From Nemertoderma westbladi (taxonomy: Eukaryota > Xenacoelomorpha > Nemertodermatida > Nemertodermatidae), in contig JAUCBJ010003383.1 in assembly GCA_032718475.1 (NCBI GenBank), forward strand, positions 124,001-188,000: a stretch of 64,000 nucleotides of DNA. Reading direction: 5' to 3'. Below, piece by piece: positions 52,836-64,000 of this stretch (position 1 is the first letter of the stretch; the number at the start of each line of letters is the position of its first letter). The position numbers were made by a program, and so were the translations under genes. The notes below the pieces were generated by a model, which worked only from the letters and a program-made list of their open reading frames with translations, was not told the DNA's origin and made no database searches.

Positions 52836-54606
52836 AATCGAGGCATGATTCATTATATATAGGTCGTTAACTAACATTATAGTTTTCACATAAGAAATTA
52901 TAAATTAGATTGGTATCTGGTTCTATATCAGTAAACATATTGTTAACATCATTTGGGAGGGAAATAATATAGGTTCAGAATCAGGCGTAGGCTGTTCAGA
53001 TATAGCGGCAGCTATGTGGTTAATATGGTTGTATATGGTTATATACAATTAAATACATACAATTTGCATATGGTTATATATGGTTGTATGAACATTTGAG
53101 CCGTCGGACGGCATACTTATACTACGCGCGAGACACCCGTCGCATGTGAAAAAGCTGACTATTTTGTGAAGCATTTGGACACCCATTTAAAGCTGCCAAA
53201 TGTGTAATTGAGTAGAGGCCTGACAATACCTACAATAAATTTCGCCTGAGGGGCTTATTAAGCACACTGAACATGATAATTACAATGACATACTGTACAA
53301 AGGAAAGTGGTGCCCTTTTGTAAAAAAAAATAGCTAAAGCAAAAGTTACTGATAACTTAGTTGACATAAAAGACTAATAATTGTGGATTAAATGACGTAA
53401 AATACGAGTAGAACCTGTAAACTGCGTATAGGGTTACGTGACAATAATATAATAACAAAACAACAGTGTACTGGCTCACATATATAACAGAATAACCTAA
53501 AACATAAATAAAAACTTGGATGTTCTTACAGCACATGTAATAAAATTTAAGAAATTCATTGAAATATTTCTCATTTTATTATTTTACTTTTTCGCCAGGA
53601 GTAAAATCAATGCAATATTATTATTATTGTTATTATTAACATACACGAGCCGAGGCTCGGTACAGCGTACTTACAATAACAAAAGAAAAACACACAAAAA
53701 AAGAAGAAGCACAATAATGGACATGGACACTAAAAAAGTTTTAAATTGAACACAAACAGAAGAAAGAAATATAGTAACGAAAGGAGTAACCAGTTCTAAG
53801 CACTTCACATCACGTAGTCGTATAAACAGTTTATTTCATCCGAACTGAATCGTATATGATTATTTTCTACCTAGGGAGAAAAGTACACATTTTTCTCTCG
53901 ATTTTGGGGTATATTCGTGCAAAAAGTATCAATTTACGAATAAGGGTAAACATGTTTAATATGCTTCCACAAAATACTAATGTGTATGATGTATGTATGG
54001 TGCTAAATAATTAAAAGCTTTAAATCATTTCATTGGACCATCACGTACTGTCTTTTCACTTGTTTCATAAAGTCAGCTGTCTCTTTAATTTATACATTTA
54101 AACTACTTAGAGTTAACTATTGTTATTGTTCCATCGGGAAATATTTTACTATTATTTTTCGAATAAAATTTGTATTTCGAGATAGATTGATTTAAACCAA
54201 TCGCTATACAAGATGTAATTTATGATTCTGCCATGGAAGTCTATATTACAATATAATCTTCGGTGACAAGTAGGATATTATTACATTTGATATGACAAGT
54301 TCAAGTTAAAGTTAAAGTGCAACATAGGCCTATCATATCTCACTATATAGTCTTTCAAGATATGGATAGTCTATGATACGGCACCTCATAACTAATCAGA
54401 TATTTTACTAATTCTTAAGCTAAATATTATGTTATCCGAGCATTGAACAAATTTCACAAAATCAAATGCTAGACAAATTGGTATTTCTTAAGAATTATGC
54501 AATATCATCTACGAAGAAATTAATATCACCAATTCACCAGTATGTAAATATTATTTCACACTCAGTAATCCACAGAAACTTCATCGCCCATTATGTTTGT
54601 TGGATT
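52836..54606. other. No gene recognised
   Basis: AT-rich. TATATGGTTATATA-type repeats at 53025-53095. Nothing coding is supported; it may include the 3' flank of the second cyclase copy. Confidence 0.5.
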
Positions 54607-55065
54607 TCACAGCTCTCCTGTAACGCTAGAAACCCTATTTCGGATGGATGGAAGTAGAGCTATCACTCTGGCTGGACCTCCGGATCCACTGATTTTTATC
54701 GGAAGTGCGATCACAAAAGATCCTGTAGCCGGAACTTTCGTAATCTCAGAGTTAAGATTTTCTAGAACGAGGATATCGGCTGTTTCTAGGATCACGTGAC
54801 TCTGGAACGTTGTTGACTTACCATAGTCGATAGAAGCCGAATCGATACCTACCATGTTGATCTTTCGCTCTACCAGTAGTCTTGCTGCATCTTCGTGCAG
54901 ACCCGGGAGTGCTAATTGGGATGGGTCAAAATCATCGCCAATTTTATTGGTTCCCAAGTACTTCAGTTTATCCATATAGAACCGGTGCCATCCAGTTTTA
55001 AGGAGTACCACACTCCCCTCAGGGATCTGACCGGAATCCGCCTCGAAATTCAGTATATCTTCACT
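54607..55065 (-). pseudogene. Second cyclase-family copy, last exon only
   Basis: An acceptor (ACTTAATTTCAG at 55066-55077) in the same phase as in the first copy opens SEDILNFEADSGQIPEGSVV. The frame runs 152 codons with roughly 80% identity to exon 2 of the gene at 38777-41263, including TGWHRFY, RKINMVGIDSASIDYGKS and PATGSFVIALPIKISG. It stops early (RVSSVTGEL, TGA); the hydrophobic C-terminal tail is replaced. No exon 1 (signal peptide and HxxxHxD metal site) is found up to 58.2 kb, and beyond is satellite. Either exon 1 lies outside the window or this is a decaying tandem duplicate. The open frame over 145 codons argues for recent or continued constraint. Confidence 0.75.
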
Positions 55066-55491
55066 CTGAAATTAAGTATCGTAAATTCCATATTACATGA
55101 GATTTATCAACAATAATGCAAGTTTATAAAGTAAATTGACTTACTTTTATATTTTTCAAGAGTTACTGATTTACTTTTATATATTTCAATTATACATTAC
55201 AGACAGCCTCTGCAAGACTACACATCAATATGTGAAAGATGTTAAAATTTAAGTGAATAAAGAAGTGATTGAAGTCCCAGTGGGGTATCTCAGTCTTAAT
55301 ATGAATATTACGATAATAGCGAATGAAAAAAATGCCATAGTTATTAAAGTATTTAAATTCGAACGTTTCGATTTAATCAATAAATCATCATCAGCGTAGG
55401 CTAACAGACAGTAAAAAAATATGTTTTTGGTTAGACTATCCTCTCCATTATTTTTTAGGACACTAAACATACCATAAACAAAACACATGGC
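55066..55491. other. Intronic or intergenic, nothing recognised
   Basis: AT-rich; no match to exon 1 of the cyclase gene was seen. Confidence 0.45.
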
Positions 55492-55495
55492 TTAA

Positions 55496-57090
55496 CCCTA
55501 TTACCACTGGGGTGTTTTGACCATTAGCAGCACTGGGGGGGGGGGGGGGGGGGGGGCGATTCGGCCCACCCACTATATTTTTGTAGTCGTCCAATGAAAT
55601 CCTACAAAATTTGGGCTGTTGGTGAAACAACTATAGATGAACACTACCAAACCTTAAAAAGTTAAAATTTCATAAGCAGGGACTCATAATTTTGATGAAA
55701 AATAAAAGTAGTCCCAGGACAAAATTACAAAATTTTTCGTTTTCTAAAAACTAATAGTGTGGCAGTGTTGGCTAGATTTAGTAGGTTTTTCAAGACGCTG
55801 AATCGAATGTGATTATATTCCACTTCCAAAAATTGAAGTGGATGCTATTTTTCGTGCACATAAGAAGTGGGCGTGGCACTTCAAATTTTGAAAAATTAGA
55901 TATTCAGAAAATGCCCCTAATTTTTTTATTTCAACGCATCTTTATGGGTTTTCTGGGCCGCTGAATCGATTGAAAGTAATAGAGAAGCCTGAAGACTGAG
56001 TGGTTAGCCATTTTTGGTGCACCAAAATTAGGGCGTGGCACTTCAAATTTTGAAAAATACGAGATTCGGAAAATAAACCGAAATTCAAATTTTAACGAAT
56101 TTATATAGGTTTTCCAGACCGCTGAATCGATTGAAAGTAATATAGAAAAGCCTGAAGGTTTAGAAGTTAGCCATTTTTTGAAATCAAAACTTTAGTGTTT
56201 TTTCCGAATAAAGTAATTTTGAAAATTTGAAGTGCCACGCCCTAATTTTGGTGCACCGAAAATGGCGAACCACTAAGTCTTCAGGGTTCTATATTACTTT
56301 CAATCGATTCAGCGCTCCAGAAAACCTATAAAATTAATTTAAAATCAAAACTTTAGTGAATTTTTCGAATCTCGTATTTTTCAAAATTTGAAGTGCCACG
56401 CCCTAATTTTGGTGCACCAAAAATGGCGAACCACTAAGTCTTCAGGCTTCTATATTACTTTCAATCGATTCAGCGCTCCAGAAAACCTATAAAAATGCTT
56501 TGCAAATCAAAACTTCAGTGTATTTTCCGAATCTCGTATTTTTCAAAATTTGAAGTGCCACACCCTAATTTTAGTGCACCAAAAATGGCGAACCACTAAG
56601 TCTTCAGGCTTCTATACTACTTTTAATCGATTCAGCGCTCCAGAAAACCAATAAAAATGCTTCGAAATCAGAACTTTAGTAAATTTTCCGAATAAAGTAA
56701 TTTTGAAATTTTAAAGTGCCACGCCCTAAATTTGGTGCTCCAAAAATGACGTACCACTACACTTACATACTTGTATAGAGCATTAGAGTGATCCAAACCA
56801 TTGAAAATAAATAAAAATAGCCCAAACACAAATAATTACTAAATCACGAATGACTTTGTAAAATTCGAAAATTTCAAAAAATTTGGTGCTGGAGACCAAA
56901 TTTTGAGGTGGCACCCACATCGAAAAGTAGAAATCCAATTGCAACGGCGTTTTTTGCAAAAGATGCGGCATTAAATTTGACTAATTCTCACAAAAAATTG
57001 GGCCGGTACGTAATGTGGGTGCATAGTTACAGCAACTAAAAACTAGGAAGGGGCCGATTCGGCCCCCCCCCCCCCCCAGTGGTAATAGGG
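55496..57090. mobile_element. Non-autonomous TTAA element (1595 bp) with mirrored internal repeats
   Basis: TTAA at 55492-55495 and 57091-57094 flank 17-bp perfect inverted ends CCCTATTACCACTGGGG, each followed inside by a G/C tract next to CGATTCGGCCC or GGGCCGAATCGGCC. Inside, a unit of about 170 bp (GAAGTGCCACGCCCTAATTTT, AATCGATTCAGCG, CCAGAAAACC) occurs three to four times at 56225-56760, and about twice in opposite orientation at 55860-56190. No transposase frame. Probably moved by a piggyBac or Kolobok transposase. Confidence 0.82.
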
Positions 57091-57194
57091 TTAAGGTATT
57101 CGCGACAATTTGCGTCTTTAAATCCCATACCACATCTCAACAACTCCATCGGGAATTTCCCGATTCATATACATTATCAAGACGACTTACATAC

Positions 57195-57904
57195 CGTGTT
57201 TCTTCAGTATTAATGGACAGCTAATACCCGAAATTCAGACAATCGAGTTCCTGGGCTACACTCTTTCATCCAACAAAACCAGCGCACACGCCGCCGCAGA
57301 GTGCACTCAGCACATATGGAAATTGGGAGGAATTTTTCAGCAGAAGAGGTGGACATCGCAAGGGTTATATACCGAAGTCACTTGTTATCCCAAGCTTGAC
57401 ATACAAGCTAAATACACGATCTGTAGCCTGAGCAAGAGTGACATATCTCGTATTGATTCAGCCTATAGACAGGCTCTACGCCGACTTCTGCACGTTGGAG
57501 TCTATATGAACAACGACACATTATACGAGCTCCTGAACATGTTGCGTCTTAGCACCATGGCCTATCGTAGGGCCGTTTCAACATCATTGCAAATACTTAG
57601 ATGCCCTATATTCACCTTACAAACTAGCTTCCGATATATCGCTTTGGATAACGCAATAGCCTGCTCGTTATACACGGGCCTTATGAGCACCTACAGACGA
57701 GCAAAGGAAACGTACCAAATCCCTTCTATGTGGTCAATACTAACATGTGAATATGACAAACGTGCACTCATGACAGGATTCAAAACTGGCAATAACTCAC
57801 TTAAAGACATAATTTGTGCTAATTTCGTAAAGAATTGCTATGATCTGCATGGAGTAACATTTAAAACTAAACATAATAGAATACTACAATTTTACGGATT
57901 TTAA
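57195..57904 (+). pseudogene. LINE reverse transcriptase thumb and C-terminus
   Basis: From about 57195 the frame reads KTTYIPCFFSINGQLIPEIQ then TIEFLGYTLSSNKTSAHAAA. This is the primer-grip/thumb region of LINE RTs. The rest (IDSAYRQALRRLLHVGVYM and on to HNRILQFYGF) is an intact C-terminal region of about 170 residues, stop at 57902-57904. The catalytic palm is absent. Its 5' border lies just right of the TTAA element. Confidence 0.6.
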
Positions 57905-58235
57905 GTTTGTTCCTTTACTGCATACTCTCAATTGGTGTTAATTCGAACCGTACACAAACTTATACTGTCGCAATAACTATTTGTATTAATGTTTATTATA
58001 ACATGTCGTCCCTATGCTAACGGTACCCTACATTGATTGTATAATTATTGATGCAATTTTAATTTAAGCTTTATTTTAGCCAACTAATGACATATATTTT
58101 ATTTATTAATTTAGTGGTGATATTTATCCTGATTGTTTTACTATGATGTTGTAAAAGTGTAACCTTATAATCGTATATTTGTCACAATTTTATTAATAAA
58201 TGCCAGTTAGTCTTGTTTGCGCTTATGTGCGCGAG
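57905..58235. other. LINE 3' flank or UTR, nothing else recognised
   Basis: AT-rich, ends in TTAATAAATGCC just before the satellite. Confidence 0.4.
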
Positions 58236-61200
58236 TATATATATCCAGCAGGCAACAACACGCGATGGTGATCTATCCAGCAGGAAACAACACGCGCTCG
58301 TGATCTATCAAGCAGGCAACATTCGCGCGGGTGATAGTTCCAGCAGGCAACAACATGCGCTCGTGATCTATCAAGCAGGCAACAGCACGCGCTCTTGATC
58401 TATCAAGCAGGCAACAACACGCGCTCTTGATCTATCAAGCAGGAAACAACACGCGCTGGTGATCTATCCAGCAGGAAACAACACGCGCTGGTGATCTATC
58501 CAGCAGGCAACAACATGCACTGGTGATAGTTCCAGCAGGCAACAACACGCGCTGGTGATAGTTCCAGCAGCCAACAACACGCACTCGTGATCTATCCAGC
58601 AGGAAACAACACGCGCTGGTGATCTATCCAGCAGGAAACAACACGCGCTGGTGATCTATCCAGCAGGCAACAACATGCGCTGGTGATAGTTCCAGCAGGC
58701 AACAACACGCGCTGGTGATAGTTCCAGCAGCCAACAACACGCACTCGTGATCTATCCAGCAGGCAACAACACGCGCTCTTGATCTATCAAGCAGGCAACA
58801 ACACGCGCTCTTGATCTATCAAGCGGGCAACAACACACACTCATGATCTATCCAGTAGGAAACAACACGCGCTGGTGATCTATCCAGCAGGAAACAACAC
58901 GCGCTGGTGATCTATCCAGCAGGCAACAACACACGCTGGTGATCTATCCAGCAGGCAACAACACGCGCTGGTGATCTATCCAGCAGGCAACAACACGCGC
59001 TGGTGATCTATCCAGCATGCAACAACACGCGCTCGTGATCTATCCAGCAGGCAACAACACTCGCTCATGATCTATCCAGCAGGAAACAACACGCGCTGGT
59101 GATCTATCAAGCAGGCAACAACACGCGCTGGTGATCTATCAAGCAGGCAACAACACGCGCTCGTGATCTATCCAGCAGGAAACAACACGCGCTGGTGATC
59201 TATCCAGCAGGCAACAACACGCGCTGGTGATCTATCCAGCAGGAATCAACACGCGCTGGTGATCTATCCAGCAGGCAACAACATGCGCTGGGGATAGTTC
59301 CAGCAGGCAACAATACGCGCTCGTGATCTATCCAGCAGGAAACAACACACGCTCGTGATCTATCAAGCAGGCAACAACACGCGCTGGAGATAGTTCCAGC
59401 AGGCAACAATACGCGCTCGTGATCTATCCAGCAGGAAACAACACATGCTCGTGTGATCTATCCAGCAGGCAACAACAAGCGCTCGTGATCTATCCAGCAG
59501 GAAACAACACACGCTGGTGATCTATCCAGCAGGAAACAACACGCGCTGGTGATCTATCCAGCAGGCAACAATACGCACTCGTGACGTGATCTATCCAGCA
59601 GGAAACAACACACGCTCGTGATCTATCAAGCAGGCAACAACACGCGCTGGTGATAGTCCCAGCAGGCAACAATACGCGCTCGTGATCTATCCAGCAGGAA
59701 ACAACACATGCTCGTGATCTATCCAGCAGGCAACAACAAGCACTCGTGATCTATCCAGCAGGAAACAACACGGGCTGGTGATCTATCCAGCAGGAAACAA
59801 CACGCGCTGGTGATCTATCCAGCAGGCAACAACACGCGCTGGTGATCTATCCAGCAGAAAACAACACGCGCTGGTGATCTATCCAGCAGGCAACAACATG
59901 CGCTGGGGATCTATCCAGCAGGCAACAACAAGCGCTCGGGATCTATCCAGCAGGAAACAACATGCGCTCGTGATCTATCAAGCAGGCAACAACACACGCT
60001 GGTGATATTTCCAGCAGGCAACAACACGCACTCGTGATCTATCCAGCAGGAAAAAACCACACGCACTCGTGATCTATCAAGCAGGCAACAACACGCGCTG
60101 GTGATAGTTCCAGCAGGCAACAACACGCGCTCGTGATCTATTCAGCAGGAAACAACACGCGCTCGTGATCTATCAAGCAGGCAACAAGACGCGCTGGTGA
60201 TAGTTCCAGCATGCAACAACACGCACTCGTGATCTAACCAGCAGGAAACAACACGCGCTTGTGATCTATCAAGCAGGCAACAACATGCGCTGGTGATAGT
60301 TCAAGCACGCAACAACACGCGCTCGTGATCTATCCAGCAGGACACAACACGCGCTTGTGATATATCAAGGAAGCAACAACACGCGCTGGTGATAGTTCCA
60401 GCAGGCAACAACACGCGCTCGTTATATATCAAGCAGGCAACAAAACGCGCTCGTGATCTATCCAGCAGGAAACAACACGTGCTGGTGATCTATCCAGCAG
60501 GCAACAACGTGCACTCGTGATCTATCCAGCATGCAACAACACGCGCTTGTGATCTATCAAGCAGGCGACAACACGCGCTGGTGATCTATCCAGCAGGTCA
60601 CAACACGCACTCGTGATCTATCCAGCAGGCAACAACACGCCCTGGTGATCTATCCAGCAGGAAACAACACGCGCTGGTGATCTATCAAGCAGGCAACAAC
60701 ATGTGCTCGTGATCTATCCAGCATGCAACAACACGTACTCATGATCTATCAAGCAGGCAACAACACACTCTGGTGATCTATCCAGCAGGCAACAACACGC
60801 GCTCGTGATCTATCAAGCAGGCAACAACATGCGCTCGTGATCTATCCAACAGCCAACAACACGCGCTGGTGATCTATCCAGCTGGCAACAACATGCGCTC
60901 GTGATCTATCAAGCAGGCAACAACATGTGCTGGTGATAGTTCCAGCAGGCAACAATACGCGCTCGTTATCTATCCAGCAGGAAACAACACATGCTCGTGA
61001 TCTATCAAGCAGGCAACAACACACGCTCGTGATCTATCCAGCAGGCAACAACACGCGCTGGTGATCTATCCAGCAGGCAACAACACACGATTGTCATCTA
61101 TCAAGCAGGCAACAACATGCACTGGTGATAGTTCCAGCAGGCAACAACACGCGCTCGTGATCTATCCAGCAGGAAACAACACGCGCTGGTGATCTATCCA

Positions 61201-64000
61201 GCAGGAAACAACACGCGCTGGTGATCTATCCAGCAGGAAACAACACACGCTCGTGATCTATCAAGCAGGCAACAACACGCGCTGGTGATAGTTCCAGCAG
61301 GCAACAACACACACTCATGATCTATCCAGCAGGAAACAACACGCGCTGGTGATCTATCCAGCAGGAAACAACACGCGCTGGTGATCTATCCAGCAGGAAA
61401 CAACACGCGCTGGTGATCTATCCAGCAGGCAACAACATGCGCTGGTGATAGTTCCAGCAGGCAACAACACGCGCTGGTGATAGTTCCAGCAGCCAACAAC
61501 ACGCACTCGTGATCTACCCAGCAGGAAACAACACACGCTCGTGATCTATCAAGCAGGCAACAACATGCGCTGGTGATAGTTCCAGCAGGCAACAAAACAC
61601 GCTCGTGATCTATCAAGCAGGCAACAACAGGCGCTCTTGATCTATCAAGCAGGCAACAACATGCGCTCTTGATCTATCAAGCGGGCAACAACACACACTC
61701 ATGATCTATCCAGCAGGATACAACACGCGCTGGTGATCTATCCAGCAGGAAACAACACGCGCTGGTGATCTATCCAGCAGGAAACAACACGCGCTGGTGA
61801 TCTATCCAGCAGGAAACAACACGCGCTGGTGATCTATCCAGCAGGCAACAACACACGCTGGTGATCTATCCAGCAGGCAACAACACGCGCTGGTGATCTA
61901 TCCAGCAGGCAACAACACGCGCTGGTATCTATCCAGCAGGAAACAACACGCGCTGGTGATCTATCCAGCAGGCAACAACATGCGCTGGTGATCTATCCAG
62001 TAGGCAACAACACGCACTCATGATCTATCCAGCAGGAAACAACATGCGCTGGTGATCTATCAAGCAGGCAACAACACGCGCTTGTGATCTATCCAGCAGG
62101 AAACAACACGCGCTGGTGATCTATCCAGCAGGCAACAACACGCGCTGGTGATCTATCCAGCAGGAATCAACACGCGCTAGCGATCTATCCAGCAGGCAAC
62201 AACATGCGCTGGGGATAGTTCCAGCAAGCAACAATACGCGCTCGTGATCTATCCAGCAGGAAACAACATTCGCTCGTGATCTATCAAGCAGGCAACAACA
62301 TGCGCTGGTGATAGTTCCAGCAGGCAACAACACGCGATCGTGATCTATCCAGCAGGAAACAACACGCGCCCGTGATCTATCAAGCAGGCAACAACTCGCG
62401 CTGGTGATAGTTCCAGCAGGCAACGACACGCACTCGTGATCTATCCAGCAGGAAACAACACGCGCTCGTGATCTATCAAGCAGGCAACAACACGCGCTGG
62501 TGATAGTTCCAGCAGGCAACAACACGCACTCGTGATCTATCCAGCAGGAAATAACACGCGCTCGTGATCTATCAAGCAGGCAACGACACGCGTTGGTGAT
62601 AGTTCCAGCAGGCAACAACACGCGCTCGTGATCTATCATGCAGGATACAACACACGCTTGTGATCTATCAAGCACACAACAACATGCGCTGGTGATAGTT
62701 CCAGCATGCAACAACACGCACTCGTGATCTATCCAGCAGGAAACAACACGCGCTCGTGATCTATCAAGCAGGCAACAACATGCGCTGGTGATAGTTCAAG
62801 CAGGCAACAACACGCGCTCGTGATCTATCCAGCAGGACACAACACGCGCTCATGATATATCAAGCAGGCAACAACACGCGCTGGTGATAGTTCCAGCAGG
62901 CAACAACACACGCTCGTGATCTATCCAGCAGGAAACAACACATGCTCGTGATCTATCAAGCAGGCAACAACACGCGCTGGTGATAGTTCCAGCAGGCAAC
63001 AACATGCGCTTGTGATCTATCCAGCAGGAAACAACTCGAGCTCGTGATCTATCAAGCAGGAAACAACACACACTGGTGATATTTCCAGCAGGCAACAACA
63101 CGCGCTGGTGATCTATCCAGCAGGCCACAACACGCACTCGTGATCTATCCAGCAGGCAACAACACGCGCTGGTGATCTATCCAGCAGGATACAACACGCG
63201 CTGGTGATCTATCCAACAGGCAACAACATGTGCTGGGGATCTATCCAGCAGGCAACAACAAGCGCTCGTGATCTATCCAGCAGGAAACAACACGCGCTCG
63301 TGATCTATCAAGCAGGAAACAACACACGCTGGTGATATTTCCAGCAGGCAACAATACGCACTCGTGATCTATCCAGCAGGAAAAAACCACACGCGCTTGT
63401 GATCTATCAAGCAGGCAACAACACGCGCTGGTGATAGTTCCAGCAGGCAACAACACGCGCTCATGATCTATTCAGCAGGAAACAACACGCGCTCGTGATC
63501 TATCAAGCAGGCAACAAAACGCGCCGGTGATAGTTCCAACAGACAACGACACGCACTCGTGATCTATCCAGCAGGAAACAACACGCGCTCGTGATCTATC
63601 AAGCAGGAAACAACACACGCTGGTGATATTTCCAGCAGGCAACAACACGCACTCGTGATCTATCCAGCAGGAAATAACACGCGCTTGTGATCTATCAAGC
63701 AGGCAACAACACGCGTTGGTGATAGTTCCAGCAGGCAACAACACGTGCTCGTGATCTATCCAGCAGGATACAACACGCGCTGGTGATCTATCCAGCAGGC
63801 AACAACATGCGCTGGGGATCTATCCAGCAGGCAACAACAAGCGCTCATGATCTATCCAGCAGGAAACAACACGCGCTGGTGATCTATCCAGCAGGCCACA
63901 ACACGCACTCGTGATCTATCCAGCAGGCAACAACACGCGGCGCTGGTGATCTATCCAGCAGGATACAACACGCGCTGGTGATCTATCCAACAGGCAACAA
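58236..64000. repeat. 32-bp satellite, about 180 copies, continuing past the window
   Basis: Unit: CAACAACACGCGCTGGTGAT plus CTATCCAGCAGG. Three variant classes differ at CTATCC/CTATCAAG/AGTTCC and at GGCAAC/GGAAAC. In many stretches they follow each other in fixed order, giving a 96-bp higher-order repeat. The - strand has no stops in any phase of the unit, so frames up to 198 codons (repeating TITSACCCLLDRS) are artefacts. Confidence 0.95.

Noticed and set aside
59200-63744. Cys-rich frames up to 198 codons in the 32-bp satellite, resembling a repeat protein
   Set aside because: The unit has no stop in any phase on the - strand; 3 x 32 = 96 gives an artificial 32-residue period.
58236-64000. 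CRISPR-like array
   Set aside because: No unique spacers; head-to-tail 32-bp units in a eukaryotic genome.

Overview
The window is nuclear DNA of an animal, most likely a marine invertebrate; I cannot fix the phylum. It is AT-rich, genes are split by introns with GT..AG borders, and most of the sequence is mobile elements and tandem repeats. The mix (piggyBac, Kolobok-like, Penelope-like and several LINE lineages, tRNA-derived SINEs, many hairpin MITEs, two kilobase-scale satellites) fits a metazoan. Nothing prokaryotic was seen.

Two host genes can be reconstructed with matching splice phases. (1) A juvenile-hormone-acid-methyltransferase-like SAM methyltransferase lies on the + strand in five exons (15888-27446; 313 residues predicted), with an unusual C-terminal membrane segment. 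Its introns hold a 31-bp minisatellite, a 63-bp minisatellite with a 471-codon open frame, tRNA-derived SINEs, and a cluster of 16 exact copies of the palindrome GTTCTAGAAC carried partly by MITEs. (2) A secreted cyclase / kynurenine-formamidase-like metal hydrolase lies on the - strand in two exons (41263-40862 and 39280-38777; 301 residues). A second copy of its last exon lies at 55065-54607, about 15 kb away on the same strand, so this is a tandem duplication whose second member looks incomplete. Two weaker gene candidates are a 61-codon antisense ORF in methyltransferase intron 2 and a GC-rich exon-like block at 46728-47008.

Layout: 1-738 Penelope-like element; 878-1118 hairpin MITE; 2412-3996 decayed LINE; 4.0-10.4 kb no recognised gene; 10444-13133 complete piggyBac element with TTAA target duplications and an intact 587-residue transposase; 15.9-27.4 kb methyltransferase gene; 26.5-26.9 kb Penelope GIY-YIG remnant (in the last intron); 28.3-29.9 kb LINE fragment; 29908-32880 Kolobok-like transposon with TTAA duplications and an intact 561-residue transposase; 33.8-36.0 kb LINE with intact 717-residue RT frame; 36.3-37.5 kb large inverted repeat; 38.8-41.3 kb cyclase gene; 42.36-46.66 kb satellite that flips orientation at about 42.99 kb; 47.4-49.0 kb duplicated block, SINE and hairpin MITE; 49.3-52.4 kb second LINE of the 33.8-kb lineage with tandem 5' units and a deleted catalytic core; 52.4-52.8 kb LINE endonuclease fragment; 54.6-55.1 kb second cyclase exon; 55.5-57.1 kb TTAA-flanked non-autonomous element with mirrored internal repeats; 57.2-57.9 kb LINE fragment; 58.24 kb to the window end, a 32-bp satellite with a 96-bp higher-order period.

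The TTAA-flanked elements (piggyBac, Kolobok-like, the 1.6-kb element, and possibly the 223-bp hairpin) suggest active TTAA-targeting transposases in this genome.
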